Source: Limnohabitans sp. 2KL-51 (lineage in GTDB: Bacteria; Pseudomonadota; Gammaproteobacteria; Burkholderiales; Burkholderiaceae_C). From it: a stretch of DNA of 64,000 nucleotides. Below, in pieces: positions 49,135-58,018 of the stretch. Made by a program: the position numbers and the translations under genes. The stretch covers positions 1 through 64,000 of the forward strand of contig NZ_NESJ01000002.1 of NCBI RefSeq assembly GCF_003063645.1, written 5' to 3'. The notes under the pieces were generated by a model that was not told the origin of the DNA, ran no database searches, and saw only the letters and a list, made by a program, of their open reading frames with translations. Positions within the stretch are counted from its first letter, which is position 1; each line of letters starts with the position of its first letter.

Positions 49135-49875
49135 TCATGCAAATCCTGATGCTTCGGTATTGGGGCCTACCTTGTCCTGCATCAGGCGCCAGGCCCAGTC
49201 CAGATCAGCCTCCAGTTCCCGACGAGCGGCTTTCGCATCACGTTGCGCCAAGGCTTGCATCAGGCCGTGGTGGTGCAAGGTGCGTGGCGCCCCCTGCTCG
49301 GGGCTGTGGTGGGCCACGGCCACACGCACATAAGGGCCGCTTTGCAGCCACAGGCTGCGAATCATCGACAACAAAGTGGGCGATTGAGCGGCCTCGTACA
49401 ACGTGAAATGGAAGCGCCGATTGGCCTGCAATTCGGCCTCCACATCCCCGGTTTGCAATGCGTGTGAAAACTCGGCATCGGCCACTTCAAGTGCAGCCAA
49501 CAAATGCTCATCCGCGCGCTCGGCAGCCCGCTCGGCCGCATGCCCTTCCACCAAAAGACGGGTCTGGTGAATGTCGTCCAGCCGCTGAACCGACAGGTAC
49601 GGCACGCGAACGGGCCGCTGGGTGGCAGACTCCAACGCCCCCTCGGCCACCAAGCGCCGCAAGGCCTCGCGCACGGGCATCACACTGGTGTGAAACGCGT
49701 CGGCCAAGTCCCTGATTTGTAGCGTTTGCCCGCCCTGCAGACGACCGCAAATCAAGGCGTCCGAGAGTTCGGCATAAATGCGGTCCTGCACCGAATCGCG
49801 CGAGACCGGCCGCAACACCGGCATCGGCGACCGCAGGGATTCTGGGCTGGGGGCATCACGTCGGGGTCGGGCCAT
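49135..49875 (-). CDS. GntR-family regulator (FCD/FadR subfamily)
   Basis: A 246-residue regulator. The winged helix is QDRIYAELSDALICGRLQGG, then QTLQIRDLADAFHTSVMPVR, then EALRRLVAEGAL (about residues 29-80). The C-terminal FCD effector domain (about 98-225) has the metal/ligand residues expected in this fold, including the histidines of NRRFHFTLYEAA and RTLHHHGLMQAL. It is divergent from the TRAP operon, and a perfect palindrome (49922-49933) between them is the likely operator. It probably represses that operon until a carboxylate or sugar-acid ligand is present. Confidence 0.92.
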   Translation of the reverse strand: MARPRRDAPSPESLRSPMPVLRPVSRDSVQDRIYAELSDALICGRLQGGQTLQIRDLADAFHTSVMPVREALRRLVAEGALESATQRPVRVPYLSVQRLDDIHQTRLLVEGHAAERAAERADEHLLAALEVADAEFSHALQTGDVEAELQANRRFHFTLYEAAQSPTLLSMIRSLWLQSGPYVRVAVAHHSPEQGAPRTLHHHGLMQALAQRDAKAARRELEADLDWAWRLMQDKVGPNTEASGFA

Positions 49876-49921
49876 GGGGCAGTATATCCACGCTTGCGTT
49901 GTTCATGAGGGATACCGTATT

Positions 49922-49933
49922 ATGTGATCACAT
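49922..49933. promoter_or_regulatory. Palindromic operator ATGTGATCACAT
   Basis: A perfect 12-bp palindrome, 46 bp upstream of the gntR start and 12 bp before the start of dctQ. Size and position fit a GntR-family dimer site that would block the TRAP operon. Confidence 0.6.
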
Positions 49934-49945
49934 TATGGTAAATAC

Positions 49946-50443
49946 ATGAATTCCAACCCATCCGACCCCCTGCCCGCAGCTGCGCCACGGCCTGCTTTTT
50001 GGTTTGTCCATGTGGCCTCTTGGGTGCTCGCGGCCATGGCCGCTGTGGCCTTTCTAGATGTGGTTCTGCGCATCGCAGGCCGACCGATCACCGGGGCTTA
50101 CGAGCTGACGGCGCTGCTCATGGGCTTGCTGGTGTATGCCACCTTGCCCCTGGTGACAGCCCAAGACGAGCATGTCCGAGCGGGTATCTTGCAGATGTGG
50201 CGAAGTGCGCCAAAGGGCCTGGAGCGCGTGCTGCGCGAACTGCGCAAAATTTTGTCCTGCATGGCCTTGGCTTATCTGGCCTGGGCCCTGTTTCAGTACA
50301 TGCTGCGGGTCGGCGCAGCAGGTGACCGGGCACCGTACATCGAGATTCCATTGTCGTGGGTGGCCGGATTTGGGGCCGTGAGCATGGCGCTTTCAGCGGT
50401 GATGGCCTTGTGGTTCAAGCGCCGTGTCGAGGTGGCCTCATGA
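49946..50443 (+). CDS. TRAP transporter small permease (DctQ)
   Basis: A 165-residue membrane protein with four transmembrane segments, the first at about residues 25-45 (ASWVLAAMAAVAFLDVVLRI). The DctQ hallmark is ITGAYELTALLMGLLVYATL. It joins the large permease DctM in a tripartite, ion-driven carboxylate importer. Its stop overlaps the dctM start (ATGA). The upstream palindrome lies close to the presumed transcription start. Confidence 0.93.
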   Translation: MNSNPSDPLPAAAPRPAFWFVHVASWVLAAMAAVAFLDVVLRIAGRPITGAYELTALLMGLLVYATLPLVTAQDEHVRAGILQMWRSAPKGLERVLRELRKILSCMALAYLAWALFQYMLRVGAAGDRAPYIEIPLSWVAGFGAVSMALSAVMALWFKRRVEVAS

Positions 50444-51729
50444 CCGCTACCTTGATCGCCATGGCCGTGATGCTGGCCTTGATTGCCTTGGAAGTGCCCA
50501 TTGCCGTGGCCATGCTGGTCACGGGCGTGGTCGGCTGCCTGAGCGTCCTGGGTTGGAGCCCCACATTGTTCATGGTGGGTGAAACCGCCTTCAGCACCGT
50601 CAACAACTATTCGCTCACGGTGGTGCCTTTGTTCATCCTGATGGGCAACCTGATCAACGAAGCGGACATCTCGCGTGAGCTGTACCGCGCCACCTACCGT
50701 TTTGTAGGGCATTTGCGTGGCGGCTTGGCGATTGCCACCGTGCTGGCCTGCGCGGGTTTTGCGGCCATTTGTGGCAGCAGCCTGGCCACATCGGCCGCCA
50801 TGACGCGTGTGGCCTACCCCGAGATGAAGCGTTACGGCTACAGCGATGCGCTGGCCACCGGCTGCATCGCATCGGCCGGCACTTTGGGCATCATGATTCC
50901 GCCCAGCGTGGCCCTCATGGTCTACGGCATCATGACCCAGACCGATATCGGCAAGCTGTTCCTTGCCGGTGTTCTGCCCGGCCTGTTGGGCGCCTTGTTG
51001 TATGTAGGCGCGGTCATGGTGTACACATGGCGTCACCCCAAATCGGGTCCGGCAGGCGAGCGCAGCACATGGACAGAACGCTTGCATTCCTTGCGTGGCA
51101 TTGGCAGTGTGGTCCTGTTGTTCGGCTTGGTGATTGGCGGGCTTTATGGTGGTTGGTTCACCCCGACCGAAGCGGCGGGCATCGGCGCTGCAGGCGCCTT
51201 TGCGATGGTGATTGCACGCGGGCGACTGACGCGCAAGTTGCTGGCACAGGTGCTGCGTGAGACCGCGGTCACCACCACCAGCTTGTTTTTCATCTTGGTT
51301 GGCGCATTGGTCTTGTCCAAGTACATCACCATCTCGGGCTTCACACCCTGGTTGGGAGGCGTGTTTCAGGGCCTGGACCTGTCGGCCATGCAATTTCTGC
51401 TCATCATTTGTGCCATGTACTTGGTGCTGGGTTGCTTTTTGGAAAGCATGTCCATGCTTTTGCTGACGCTGCCCATTGTGTTTCCCCTAGTGGTCAGCTA
51501 CGGCATTGACCCGATCTGGTTCGGTGTGCTGATCGTCACCCTCATCGAGGTGGCTCTGATCACCCCACCCGTGGGCATGAACGTCTACATGATGGCCAGC
51601 CAGATTCCATCGGTCCCGCTGAATGTGGTGTTTCGCGGGGCCAGCGCGTTCGTGGCGGCCGACGTGATCCGCCTGGGCATCTTGCTCGCTGTGCCGGCCA
51701 TTGCGTTGTGGCTGCCCTCCATCACCTGA
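50440..51729 (+). CDS. TRAP transporter large permease (DctM)
   Basis: A 429-residue protein with about twelve membrane segments. Typical DctM stretches are TVVPLFILMGNLINEADISR, ASAGTLGIMIPPSVALMVYG and LITPPVGMNVYMMASQIP. I chose the ATG at 50440, which overlaps the dctQ stop; a frame open further upstream is only the coding shadow of dctQ. It forms the ion-coupled translocation unit. Confidence 0.95.
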   Translation: MTATLIAMAVMLALIALEVPIAVAMLVTGVVGCLSVLGWSPTLFMVGETAFSTVNNYSLTVVPLFILMGNLINEADISRELYRATYRFVGHLRGGLAIATVLACAGFAAICGSSLATSAAMTRVAYPEMKRYGYSDALATGCIASAGTLGIMIPPSVALMVYGIMTQTDIGKLFLAGVLPGLLGALLYVGAVMVYTWRHPKSGPAGERSTWTERLHSLRGIGSVVLLFGLVIGGLYGGWFTPTEAAGIGAAGAFAMVIARGRLTRKLLAQVLRETAVTTTSLFFILVGALVLSKYITISGFTPWLGGVFQGLDLSAMQFLLIICAMYLVLGCFLESMSMLLLTLPIVFPLVVSYGIDPIWFGVLIVTLIEVALITPPVGMNVYMMASQIPSVPLNVVFRGASAFVAADVIRLGILLAVPAIALWLPSIT

Positions 51730-51784
51730 TTCTTCCCAAAAATCCTTCGCCCCCTCCATCACCCTCAACCCAAGGAGCTTTCCC

Positions 51785-52825
51785 ATGATCACCCCCCGTT
51801 TTCTGCGTCAATCCCTGCTGATCACTGCACTGGGCAGTCTTGCCCTTGCAGCGCAAGCCCAAACCGTCTGGCGCTTTTCCAACTGGCTGCCCCCCACGCA
51901 CCATGTGGTCACCGAAATGATCCAGCCTTGGGCCGCCGATGTTGAAAAAGCCACCGAGGGTCGCGTCAAAATCCAGGTCTTGCCCGCACTCGGTGCGCCG
52001 CCAGCCCACTTTGACTTGGTCAAAAACGGTGTGGCCGACATCGCATTCAGCGTGCACGCCTACACACCCAACCGCTTCAAGTTCACCGAAATGGGCGAGC
52101 TGCCCTTTACCACCGACCACGCTGTGGTGAACTCGCTGGCTTACTGGCGCACCTACCAAAAACACTTTGCGCAAGCCAACGAACACGAAGGCACCGTCTT
52201 GCTCGGTCTGTGGACCAACGGTTCCTACCAGCTGTTCACCAAGGCCAATGCCTTGACCTCCATGAACGCGGTCAGTGGCATCAAGATCCGTGTGCCCGGC
52301 ACCACGGTCGAAAAAATCACCCGTTCGCTGGGCATGACGCCCATCTCCTCGCCACTGTCTGAAGCCTACGAACAAATCTCGCGGGGCGTGATCCAGGGCA
52401 TGTTCCAGCAAAAGGAAACCGTGGTCGCCTTCAAGATGACCCAACACATGCCCACGGCCTCTTATGTGCCGGGTGGCTTTGCGCATTCCAGCCAGTTCGT
52501 GGTGGTGAACGCCGCCAAGTGGGCAGCCTTGGAGGCACGTGATCGCGCGGCCATTGAAAAGCTCTCGGGTGAAACCATGGTGCGCCGCTTTGCCGCCGTC
52601 TGGCAGGCCAAGGAAGATGACGCAGACCGCCTGTTGGCCGCCGCTGGAGTCAAGGTCACCGACGTGCAAGGCCCCCTGCTGCAAGAGCTGCGCGGCAAGC
52701 TGGCTTTTGTGCAAGACGAATGGCTGGCAGACGCGAGCAAGAAATCCCCTGCGGCCAAACAAGCGCTGGACGAGTACCGTGGCCTCATCACCAGCGTGTC
52801 GCGCGAGTTGGGCGTGAGCAAATGA
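51785..52825 (+). CDS. TRAP transporter periplasmic substrate-binding protein (DctP)
   Basis: A 346-residue exported receptor with a signal peptide ending near ...SLALAAQAQ (about residue 26). The DctP fold is clear from TVWRFSNWLPPTHHVVTEMI, then VKNGVADIAFSVHAY, then GIKIRVPGTTVEKITRSLGM, in which the Arg usually clamps a ligand carboxylate. AAGGAG precedes the ATG at 51785. With DctQ and DctM this makes a complete TRAP system. The ligand is not predictable beyond a probable organic acid. Confidence 0.94.
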   Translation: MITPRFLRQSLLITALGSLALAAQAQTVWRFSNWLPPTHHVVTEMIQPWAADVEKATEGRVKIQVLPALGAPPAHFDLVKNGVADIAFSVHAYTPNRFKFTEMGELPFTTDHAVVNSLAYWRTYQKHFAQANEHEGTVLLGLWTNGSYQLFTKANALTSMNAVSGIKIRVPGTTVEKITRSLGMTPISSPLSEAYEQISRGVIQGMFQQKETVVAFKMTQHMPTASYVPGGFAHSSQFVVVNAAKWAALEARDRAAIEKLSGETMVRRFAAVWQAKEDDADRLLAAAGVKVTDVQGPLLQELRGKLAFVQDEWLADASKKSPAAKQALDEYRGLITSVSRELGVSK

Positions 52826-53193
52826 GCCAGCCCGCAGGCGACGACCAATTTGAATTGTTCGACCTGCGGGTGGAGTGGGAAGGCGATGGTCCTTGCTGGT
52901 GCAAGGCCAAAGCCGGCGACCACTTCGAGCTGCACGGCGAGCAGCTGCATTTTCCGCCGGGGCAAAGCTGGTCCATCTACACCCTGGCGGCGCTGCTGCC
53001 CATCTTGCCCGCCAAGCAGCGCCCCTGCCACCCCAACGACTGGATGAGCACCGACGCCCGCGTGGCCTGCCCCGATCCGAATTGCAAGGCCCGCTTTGTG
53101 ATCCGGCGCTGCGGCACACGGTCGTTTAACCACGCGGCCGTCACTGCAGAGCCTTTGGCCACATCTCCACAAGACCCCTCCAAAAAACCATGA
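52822..53193 (+). CDS. Small conserved protein (TIGR04076-like)
   Basis: A 123-residue soluble protein. The visible pattern is a Cys/Trp-rich start (DGPCWCKAKAGDHFELHGEQ), then SIYTLAALLPILPAKQRP and a pair of Cys residues in ACPDPNCKARFVIRRC, possibly a metal site. I think it belongs to the TIGR04076 family of unknown function. It overlaps both the dctP stop and the aldo/keto reductase start by four bases, so it is firmly part of the operon and may act with the reductase. Confidence 0.72.
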   Translation: MSQPAGDDQFELFDLRVEWEGDGPCWCKAKAGDHFELHGEQLHFPPGQSWSIYTLAALLPILPAKQRPCHPNDWMSTDARVACPDPNCKARFVIRRCGTRSFNHAAVTAEPLATSPQDPSKKP

Positions 53194-54230
53194 GCATTTC
53201 CACCACCGAGCTGGCACCAGGTTACCGCGCGTCACGACTGATCAAGGGCTGCTGGCACTTGGCAGGCGGCCACGGAGAGGTCAACCAAGCGCAAGCTGTG
53301 CAAGACATGGCCGACTTCGTCCAGGCCGGGCTCACCACCTTTGACTGCGCCGACCACTACATCGGCGTGGAAGCCTTGATCGGCCGATTTCGTCGCGAGC
53401 ACCCTGACCTGGCCCGCAAGCTTCAGGTGCACACCAAATGCGTGCCCGACTACGACCGCCTGACCTCATGCGACCGCGCCTACCTCACCGAGATCATCGA
53501 CCGCTCGCTGGAACGTCTGGGCGTGGACCAGCTGGACCTGGTGCAGTTTCACTGGTGGAACTTGGCCCAGCCGGGCTATGTGCAAGCGCTGGGCATCCTG
53601 AGCGATCTGCAACGCGAAGGCAAAATCGCGCACCTCGGGTTGACCAACTTCAACACCGCCGTGACCCGGGAAATCCTGGATGCGGGTATCCCGCTGGTCA
53701 GCACGCAGGTGCAGTACTCCCTGCTGGACAGCCGCCCCAACCAAAGCCTGGTCGCGCTGTGCCAAGAGCGCAGTGTGCAACTCCTTTGCTACGGCACCCT
53801 GGCTGGCGGCCTGCTCAGCGAAGCGTGGCTGGGCCAAGCCGAGCCCACCGAGCCCCTGGCCAACCGCTCACACACCAAATACAAACTGATCATCGAAGAT
53901 TTCGGCGGCTGGGACCTGTTTCAGGAACTGCTGCAAGCCCTGCAGGCCATCGCCACGCGCCATGGCGTGGGCTTGGGTGATGTGGCCACGCGCTGGGTGA
54001 TCGACCGTCCCCAAGTGGGCAGCGCCATCATGGGTTTCACCTCGACGCGCCACCTGCCGGCCACACAACGCATTGAGGCCATGCGCCTGGACGCACAGGA
54101 CCACGCTCTGTTGGCCCCCTTGCTGGCACGGCGCACGGGCCCTGCGGGTGACTGCTACGACATCGAGCGCGACAAGGCAGGCCGTCACGGGCGCATCATG
54201 CGCTACAACCAGAACGAAGGGCGTCACTGA
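53190..54230 (+). CDS. Aldo/keto reductase
   Basis: A 346-residue NAD(P)H-dependent (beta/alpha)8 oxidoreductase. The catalytic Tyr is in FDCADHYIGVEALIGRF (about residues 50-66), the Lys in QVHTKCVPDY and the His-like position in DLVQFHWWNL. The C-terminal cofactor region is GSAIMGFTSTRHL. It is the last gene of the TRAP operon and overlaps the preceding small gene, so it probably reduces or oxidises the imported compound. It ends with a hairpin towards the converging XRE gene. Confidence 0.93.
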   Translation: MSISTTELAPGYRASRLIKGCWHLAGGHGEVNQAQAVQDMADFVQAGLTTFDCADHYIGVEALIGRFRREHPDLARKLQVHTKCVPDYDRLTSCDRAYLTEIIDRSLERLGVDQLDLVQFHWWNLAQPGYVQALGILSDLQREGKIAHLGLTNFNTAVTREILDAGIPLVSTQVQYSLLDSRPNQSLVALCQERSVQLLCYGTLAGGLLSEAWLGQAEPTEPLANRSHTKYKLIIEDFGGWDLFQELLQALQAIATRHGVGLGDVATRWVIDRPQVGSAIMGFTSTRHLPATQRIEAMRLDAQDHALLAPLLARRTGPAGDCYDIERDKAGRHGRIMRYNQNEGRH

Positions 54231-54245
54231 CAACGCGCGCAGTTC

Positions 54246-54314
54246 GGGGTCAGAAAGTGAATGCAGACCGCCAAACGCACAGCTGAACTTGGGGCCCCCC
54301 TCGCCCTCTGACCC
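54246..54314. terminator. Hairpin between convergent genes
   Basis: GGGTCAGA (54247-54254) is inverted as TCTGACCC (54307-54314) around a 52-base loop. It lies between the aldo/keto reductase stop and the XRE stop. There is no T tract, so a role as bidirectional terminator is only possible. Confidence 0.35.
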
Positions 54315-54316
54315 AC

Positions 54317-54769
54317 TTATTTCGCAGTTGGTTCTTGTGCGTGCGCCGCCAAACGCTCCGCCACTTGTTTTTTACCCAGCTTGCGCACGGCCGCGATGGC
54401 CTGAAGCTGCGCGGCGCGGGGCCTGGACTTGCCCGTCTCCCAGTGGTAGACCGACTGGTTGGACACGCCCAGCAACTGGGCCATCTGGGTGGCCGACACA
54501 CCGAATTTTTTGCGCAAGGACGCAAAGCCATCGGCGCGAAAGCGCAAGCCCTGGGGCTCATCTTCTTCCTTGGGGGGTGTGGTGGGGCGGGCAGACGTTT
54601 TGGCCAAGCGGCGCACCACGGCTTCCAAGCTGGCGATGCGTCTTTTGAGATCGGCGATCTCGGCGCGGTGCGTGGCTTGAGCCTTTTTCAGAACCGTCGC
54701 TTGCGCGCGCGTTTCTTTTTTGGCGATGCGTGAAATCTCGGTTTTCAACTGGGCAGCAAAGTTACTCAT
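54317..54769 (-). CDS. XRE-type helix-turn-helix protein with N-terminal coiled coil
   Basis: A 150-residue regulator. Residues about 1-60 are rich in K, R, E and A with a heptad pattern (ATHRAEIADLKRRIASLEAV) and probably form a coiled coil for dimerisation. Residues about 85-135 hold the HTH (LRKKFGVSATQMAQLLGVSN, then QSVYHWETGKSRPR). GGAGAG precedes the ATG. The palindrome CGTTCAGAACG lies 12 bp upstream of the start, next to a TATGAT, which suggests autoregulation. Its other targets are unknown. Confidence 0.88.
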   Translation of the reverse strand: MSNFAAQLKTEISRIAKKETRAQATVLKKAQATHRAEIADLKRRIASLEAVVRRLAKTSARPTTPPKEEDEPQGLRFRADGFASLRKKFGVSATQMAQLLGVSNQSVYHWETGKSRPRAAQLQAIAAVRKLGKKQVAERLAAHAQEPTAK

Positions 54770-54781
54770 GTTCTCTCCATT

Positions 54782-54801
54782 CGTTCAGAACGTGGATCAT
54801 A
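54782..54801 (-). promoter_or_regulatory. Palindrome and -10-like box upstream of the XRE gene
   Basis: CGTTCAGAACG (54782-54792) is a perfect palindrome about its central base. On the minus strand TATGAT (54801-54796) precedes it as a -10-like hexamer; I see no good -35. A repressor bound here would sit at the transcription start. Confidence 0.45.
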
Positions 54802-55017
54802 CGCAAACCGCATGCCCCATCAGCACGAACCAACTGGCCCCGAGGGATCGCCTGTTCATCACGACGGGTCCTGCTCGCCCTGTCACCGGTTGTCACCTGA
54901 GCAGCAGGCCCGAGCGCAAAGGCTGCTTAAATACAGGCACTGTAGGCCCAAACTGCCACATCAGCCCCATCGGCCCCATCGGCCAAACCACCTCAAACAC
55001 TTCAACAGGAGCCCTCC

Positions 55018-55785
55018 ATGACCACATCCCTCAAAGGCCAAATCGCCTGGATCACCGGCGGGGGCAGCGGCATCGGGCTGGCGGGTGCCATGGCCTTGGC
55101 CAAGGATGGCGTTCATGTGGTGATTTCGGGCCGGAACGCCGCCACCAATGCCAGCGCTTTGGCGACGCTGCAGACCCTGGGCAGTGCAGAGGCCCTGCTG
55201 CTGGACGTGGCCGACAAGCACGCCGTCAAGGCGGCGGCGCAACAAATTCTGGACAAACATGGGCGAATCGACATCTTGGTCACCAGTGCGGGCACCAATG
55301 CCACGCAGCGCAATTTCGACGTGGTCACGCCCGAGGCCTGGGACGATGTAGTGGCCATCAACCTGTCGGGCCTGTTTTATTGCGTGCACGCCGTCCTGCC
55401 CGCCATGCGCCAGCAGCAAAGCGGCTTGATCATCAACGTGTCGTCTTGGGCGGGTCTGTATGCGTCCAAGCTCACCGGCCCGGCTTACAACGCCACCAAA
55501 CGTGCCGTGCTGGCCCTGACCGAGTCCATCAACATGGAAGAATGCACGCACGGCATCCGCGCCACCTCGCTCTTGCCCGGAGAGGTGGCCACGCCCATTC
55601 TGAACAAGCGGCCCGTCCCGCCGTCTGCCGAGCAACGCGAACTGATGGTCCAGGCCGAAGACATGGGCCAGGCCATCTTGTTTGTGGCGCAGATGCCTGA
55701 GCGCACCTGCATCAACGAGTTGATCATCTCGCCCACCTTCAACCGCTTTTACACGGGCGGTCTGGAGACACCGCCCAAGCGCTGA
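55018..55785 (+). CDS. SDR-family oxidoreductase
   Basis: A 255-residue classical short-chain dehydrogenase/reductase. The cofactor motif ITGGGSGIGLAGAMALAKDG is near residues 12-31, the NAG-equivalent is TSAGTN, the catalytic Ser is in INVSSWAGLYASK and YxxxK is YNATKRAV. AGGAG lies 7 bases before the ATG. The gene is 11 bp from an EamA permease gene and may form an operon with it. The substrate is unknown. Confidence 0.93.
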   Translation: MTTSLKGQIAWITGGGSGIGLAGAMALAKDGVHVVISGRNAATNASALATLQTLGSAEALLLDVADKHAVKAAAQQILDKHGRIDILVTSAGTNATQRNFDVVTPEAWDDVVAINLSGLFYCVHAVLPAMRQQQSGLIINVSSWAGLYASKLTGPAYNATKRAVLALTESINMEECTHGIRATSLLPGEVATPILNKRPVPPSAEQRELMVQAEDMGQAILFVAQMPERTCINELIISPTFNRFYTGGLETPPKR

Positions 55786-55795
55786 GCCCGGCCCG

Positions 55796-56686
55796 ATGAG
55801 CCAGCTTTTCAGCGACAGCGCCCGGCACCGCCGCATCGGCATTGCGCTGGTGACGGTCACCACCTTGATGTTTGCGCTGCTCGACGCCTCGGCCAAGTGG
55901 CTGGTGATCACCCTGCCGGTGATGCAAGTGGTGTGGATGCGCTTTCTCACGCATTCGCTGTTTTCCATTGCGGTTTTTGCGCCGTCGGTCAAAGGCGATT
56001 TGCTGCGCTGGCGGCACCCGCGCTTGCAGCTGCTGCGCGGCTTGATGCTGGCGTCCATGACCGCGCTGAACTTCTGGGCCTTGCAATATTTGCAGTTGGC
56101 CGAGACCGGAGCCATGCAGTTTTCCGTGCCGATTTTGATCGCCTTGCTCTCAGCCTGGTGGTTGGGCGAGCGGCTGGACGCCAAACGCTGGCTGGCGATT
56201 GCAGTGGGCTTTTTGGGCGTGCTGGTCATCATCCGCCCGGGCAGCCAGGGCTTTCACCCGGCGATCTTGCTGTCAGCGCTCAACGCCATTTTGTACGCCC
56301 TGTTCAACATGATGACGCGCTACCTGGCCAGCAGTGAAAACCCGGCCACCACGCAACTGACCTCGGCGGTGGTGGCCACCTTGGCGCTGACGCCTTTTGC
56401 ACTGTGGCAATGGCAACAACCGGCCACGCTGCTCGAGTGGTTCGTGATGGCCTTGGCCGGTTTGTGCGGCGGCATTGGCCACTACTTTGTGGCCGTGGCG
56501 CACCGCTATGCGTCAGCGGCGGTGTTGGGCCCGTTTTTGTACCAGCAAATTGTTTACATGACCGTGTTGGGATGGCTGGTGTTTGACCAGGTGCCCGACA
56601 TGGCCGTGGTGCTGGGCGCCTTGGTGGTGGTGGCCAGCGGCCTGTATTTGCTGTGGCGCGAGTTTCAGGGCGAAGGTCCCAAATAA
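55796..56686 (+). CDS. EamA/DMT-family permease
   Basis: A 296-residue inner-membrane transporter with ten segments in two EamA halves: the first begins ALVTVTTLMFALLDASAKWL, and the second contains LNAILYALFNMMTRYLASSE and ends QIVYMTVLGWLVFDQVP. It follows the SDR gene by 11 bp. A composite REPIN-like element begins 14 bp after the stop. Confidence 0.9.
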   Translation: MSQLFSDSARHRRIGIALVTVTTLMFALLDASAKWLVITLPVMQVVWMRFLTHSLFSIAVFAPSVKGDLLRWRHPRLQLLRGLMLASMTALNFWALQYLQLAETGAMQFSVPILIALLSAWWLGERLDAKRWLAIAVGFLGVLVIIRPGSQGFHPAILLSALNAILYALFNMMTRYLASSENPATTQLTSAVVATLALTPFALWQWQQPATLLEWFVMALAGLCGGIGHYFVAVAHRYASAAVLGPFLYQQIVYMTVLGWLVFDQVPDMAVVLGALVVVASGLYLLWREFQGEGPK

Positions 56687-56699
56687 GCACCTCAATTTA

Positions 56700-56827
56700 T
56701 TGATCCGGCCCTTGAAGTCTTGAACCCCATGCAAGGGATCTCTTTTTTAGGAGCCCACCCCTGTGGGCGATGGGCGTGGAACACGCCCTGCAAGCCTTAG
56801 CCCACAGGGTGGGCTCATGTCTACAAA
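56700..56827 (+). repeat. Composite REPIN-like element with outer box
   Basis: The outer box is TTGATCCGGCCCTTGAAGTC (56700-56719). A CCCTTG/CAAGGG pair follows, then the left arm TTTAGGAGCCCACCCCTGTG, the loop hairpin GGGCGTG-GAA-CACGCCC and the right arm TAGCCCACAGGGTGGGCTC, which carries a small ATG insertion before TCTACAAAG. It fills most of the 262-bp gap before the cyclase gene. Confidence 0.88.
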
Positions 56828-56948
56828 GATACGCCAGCGACTGGTTTCTTGGTCGATCAGTCAGTTCGGTGACACACCAACAGGCACCAAGCGCCCAAGA
56901 TGGCATGCAATATTTTTTGCGCTTGGGCGCTCATCACAGGAGTCAGAC

Positions 56949-58010
56949 ATGTCTTCATCCCACCGCTGGAAACAACGCCCCCCTGGCTCCAATTGGGGCG
57001 ACTTTGGCCCCGACGACCAATGCGGGCGCATGAACCTCTTGACCCCCGAAAAAGTGCTGCAAGGCATACACGAGGTGCGCACCGGGCAGACCTTCAACCT
57101 GAGCCTGCCGCTGGATTTTCCTGGGGGTAATGTGCTCAACCCCCGGAGACAGCCGCCCGTGCTGCGCCCGACGGTGCGCGAGGGCAAGCCCAACATGAAC
57201 TACCAGCTGTGGTGCGACGACCCGGTCTGCACCGATGTGGTGTGCGACGACTTGGTGATCATGCATTTGCAGTACAGCACCCAGTGGGACAGCCTGGCGC
57301 ATGTGGGCTCGATGTTCGACGCCAATGGCGATGGCGTACCCGAGCCGGTGTACTACAACGGCTTTCGCGCAGGCACCGATGTAATCGGCCCGAGTGGCAG
57401 CGAAGGTGCGGGTATTTTTGGTTTTCCAGAGATCGCCCGCGAATCGACATCTTCTGCCAAGGCCTTGGGCATCGAAAAAATGTCCGAGCGCTGCGTACAA
57501 GGCCGTGCGGTGATGATCGACCTGCATGCGCATCTGGGCCGTGAGCGGGTACGTGTGGGTTATGACTTGCTGATGGACATCCTGAAAAAAGACCAAGTGG
57601 TGGTGGAGCCCGGCGACATGGTGTGCCTGCACACCGGCTTTGCGCAGATGCTGCTCGAGATGAACAAACAGCCCGATCCGCACGCGGTGGAAAACTCTTG
57701 CGCCGTGCTGGAGGGGCGCGACGAGCGACTGCTGCAATGGATCACCGATTCGGGCCTGGTCGCCCTGATCGCCGACAACTACGCGGTCGAAGGCTTGCCC
57801 GCCTCGCCCCGGCCCGGCAGCTGCGCGGCTTTGCCTTTGCACGAGCATTGTTTGTTCAAGCTGGGCGTGCACCTGGGCGAAATCTGGCACCTCACCCCCT
57901 TGGCCGACTGGCTGCGCCAGAACGGCCGATGCCGGTTTTTGCTCACCGCCCCGCCCTTGCGCCTGCCCGGGGCCATTGGCTCACCGGCCACGCCCATTGC
58001 CACGGTGTGA
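56949..58010 (+). CDS. Cyclase-family (kynurenine formamidase-like) metal hydrolase
   Basis: A 353-residue member of the PF04199 cyclase family, which includes kynurenine formamidase and polyketide-type cyclases. The block LQYSTQWDSLAHVGSMFD (about residues 98-115) replaces the HxGTHxDxPxH metal motif of KynB; the His is kept, but the motif is shortened, as in the larger subfamily. VMIDLHAHLGRERV and LIADNYAVEGLPASPRPG are further conserved parts. AGGAG precedes the ATG at 56949. The gene stands alone between two composite REPIN-like elements. The substrate is not known. Confidence 0.82.
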   Translation: MSSSHRWKQRPPGSNWGDFGPDDQCGRMNLLTPEKVLQGIHEVRTGQTFNLSLPLDFPGGNVLNPRRQPPVLRPTVREGKPNMNYQLWCDDPVCTDVVCDDLVIMHLQYSTQWDSLAHVGSMFDANGDGVPEPVYYNGFRAGTDVIGPSGSEGAGIFGFPEIARESTSSAKALGIEKMSERCVQGRAVMIDLHAHLGRERVRVGYDLLMDILKKDQVVVEPGDMVCLHTGFAQMLLEMNKQPDPHAVENSCAVLEGRDERLLQWITDSGLVALIADNYAVEGLPASPRPGSCAALPLHEHCLFKLGVHLGEIWHLTPLADWLRQNGRCRFLLTAPPLRLPGAIGSPATPIATV

Positions 58011-58018
58011 GCCGTCTA

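Noticed and set aside
50356-50439. Longer N-terminus for the TRAP large permease
   Set aside because: The extension overlaps dctQ in another frame and lacks homology. The ATG overlapping the dctQ stop is the usual arrangement.
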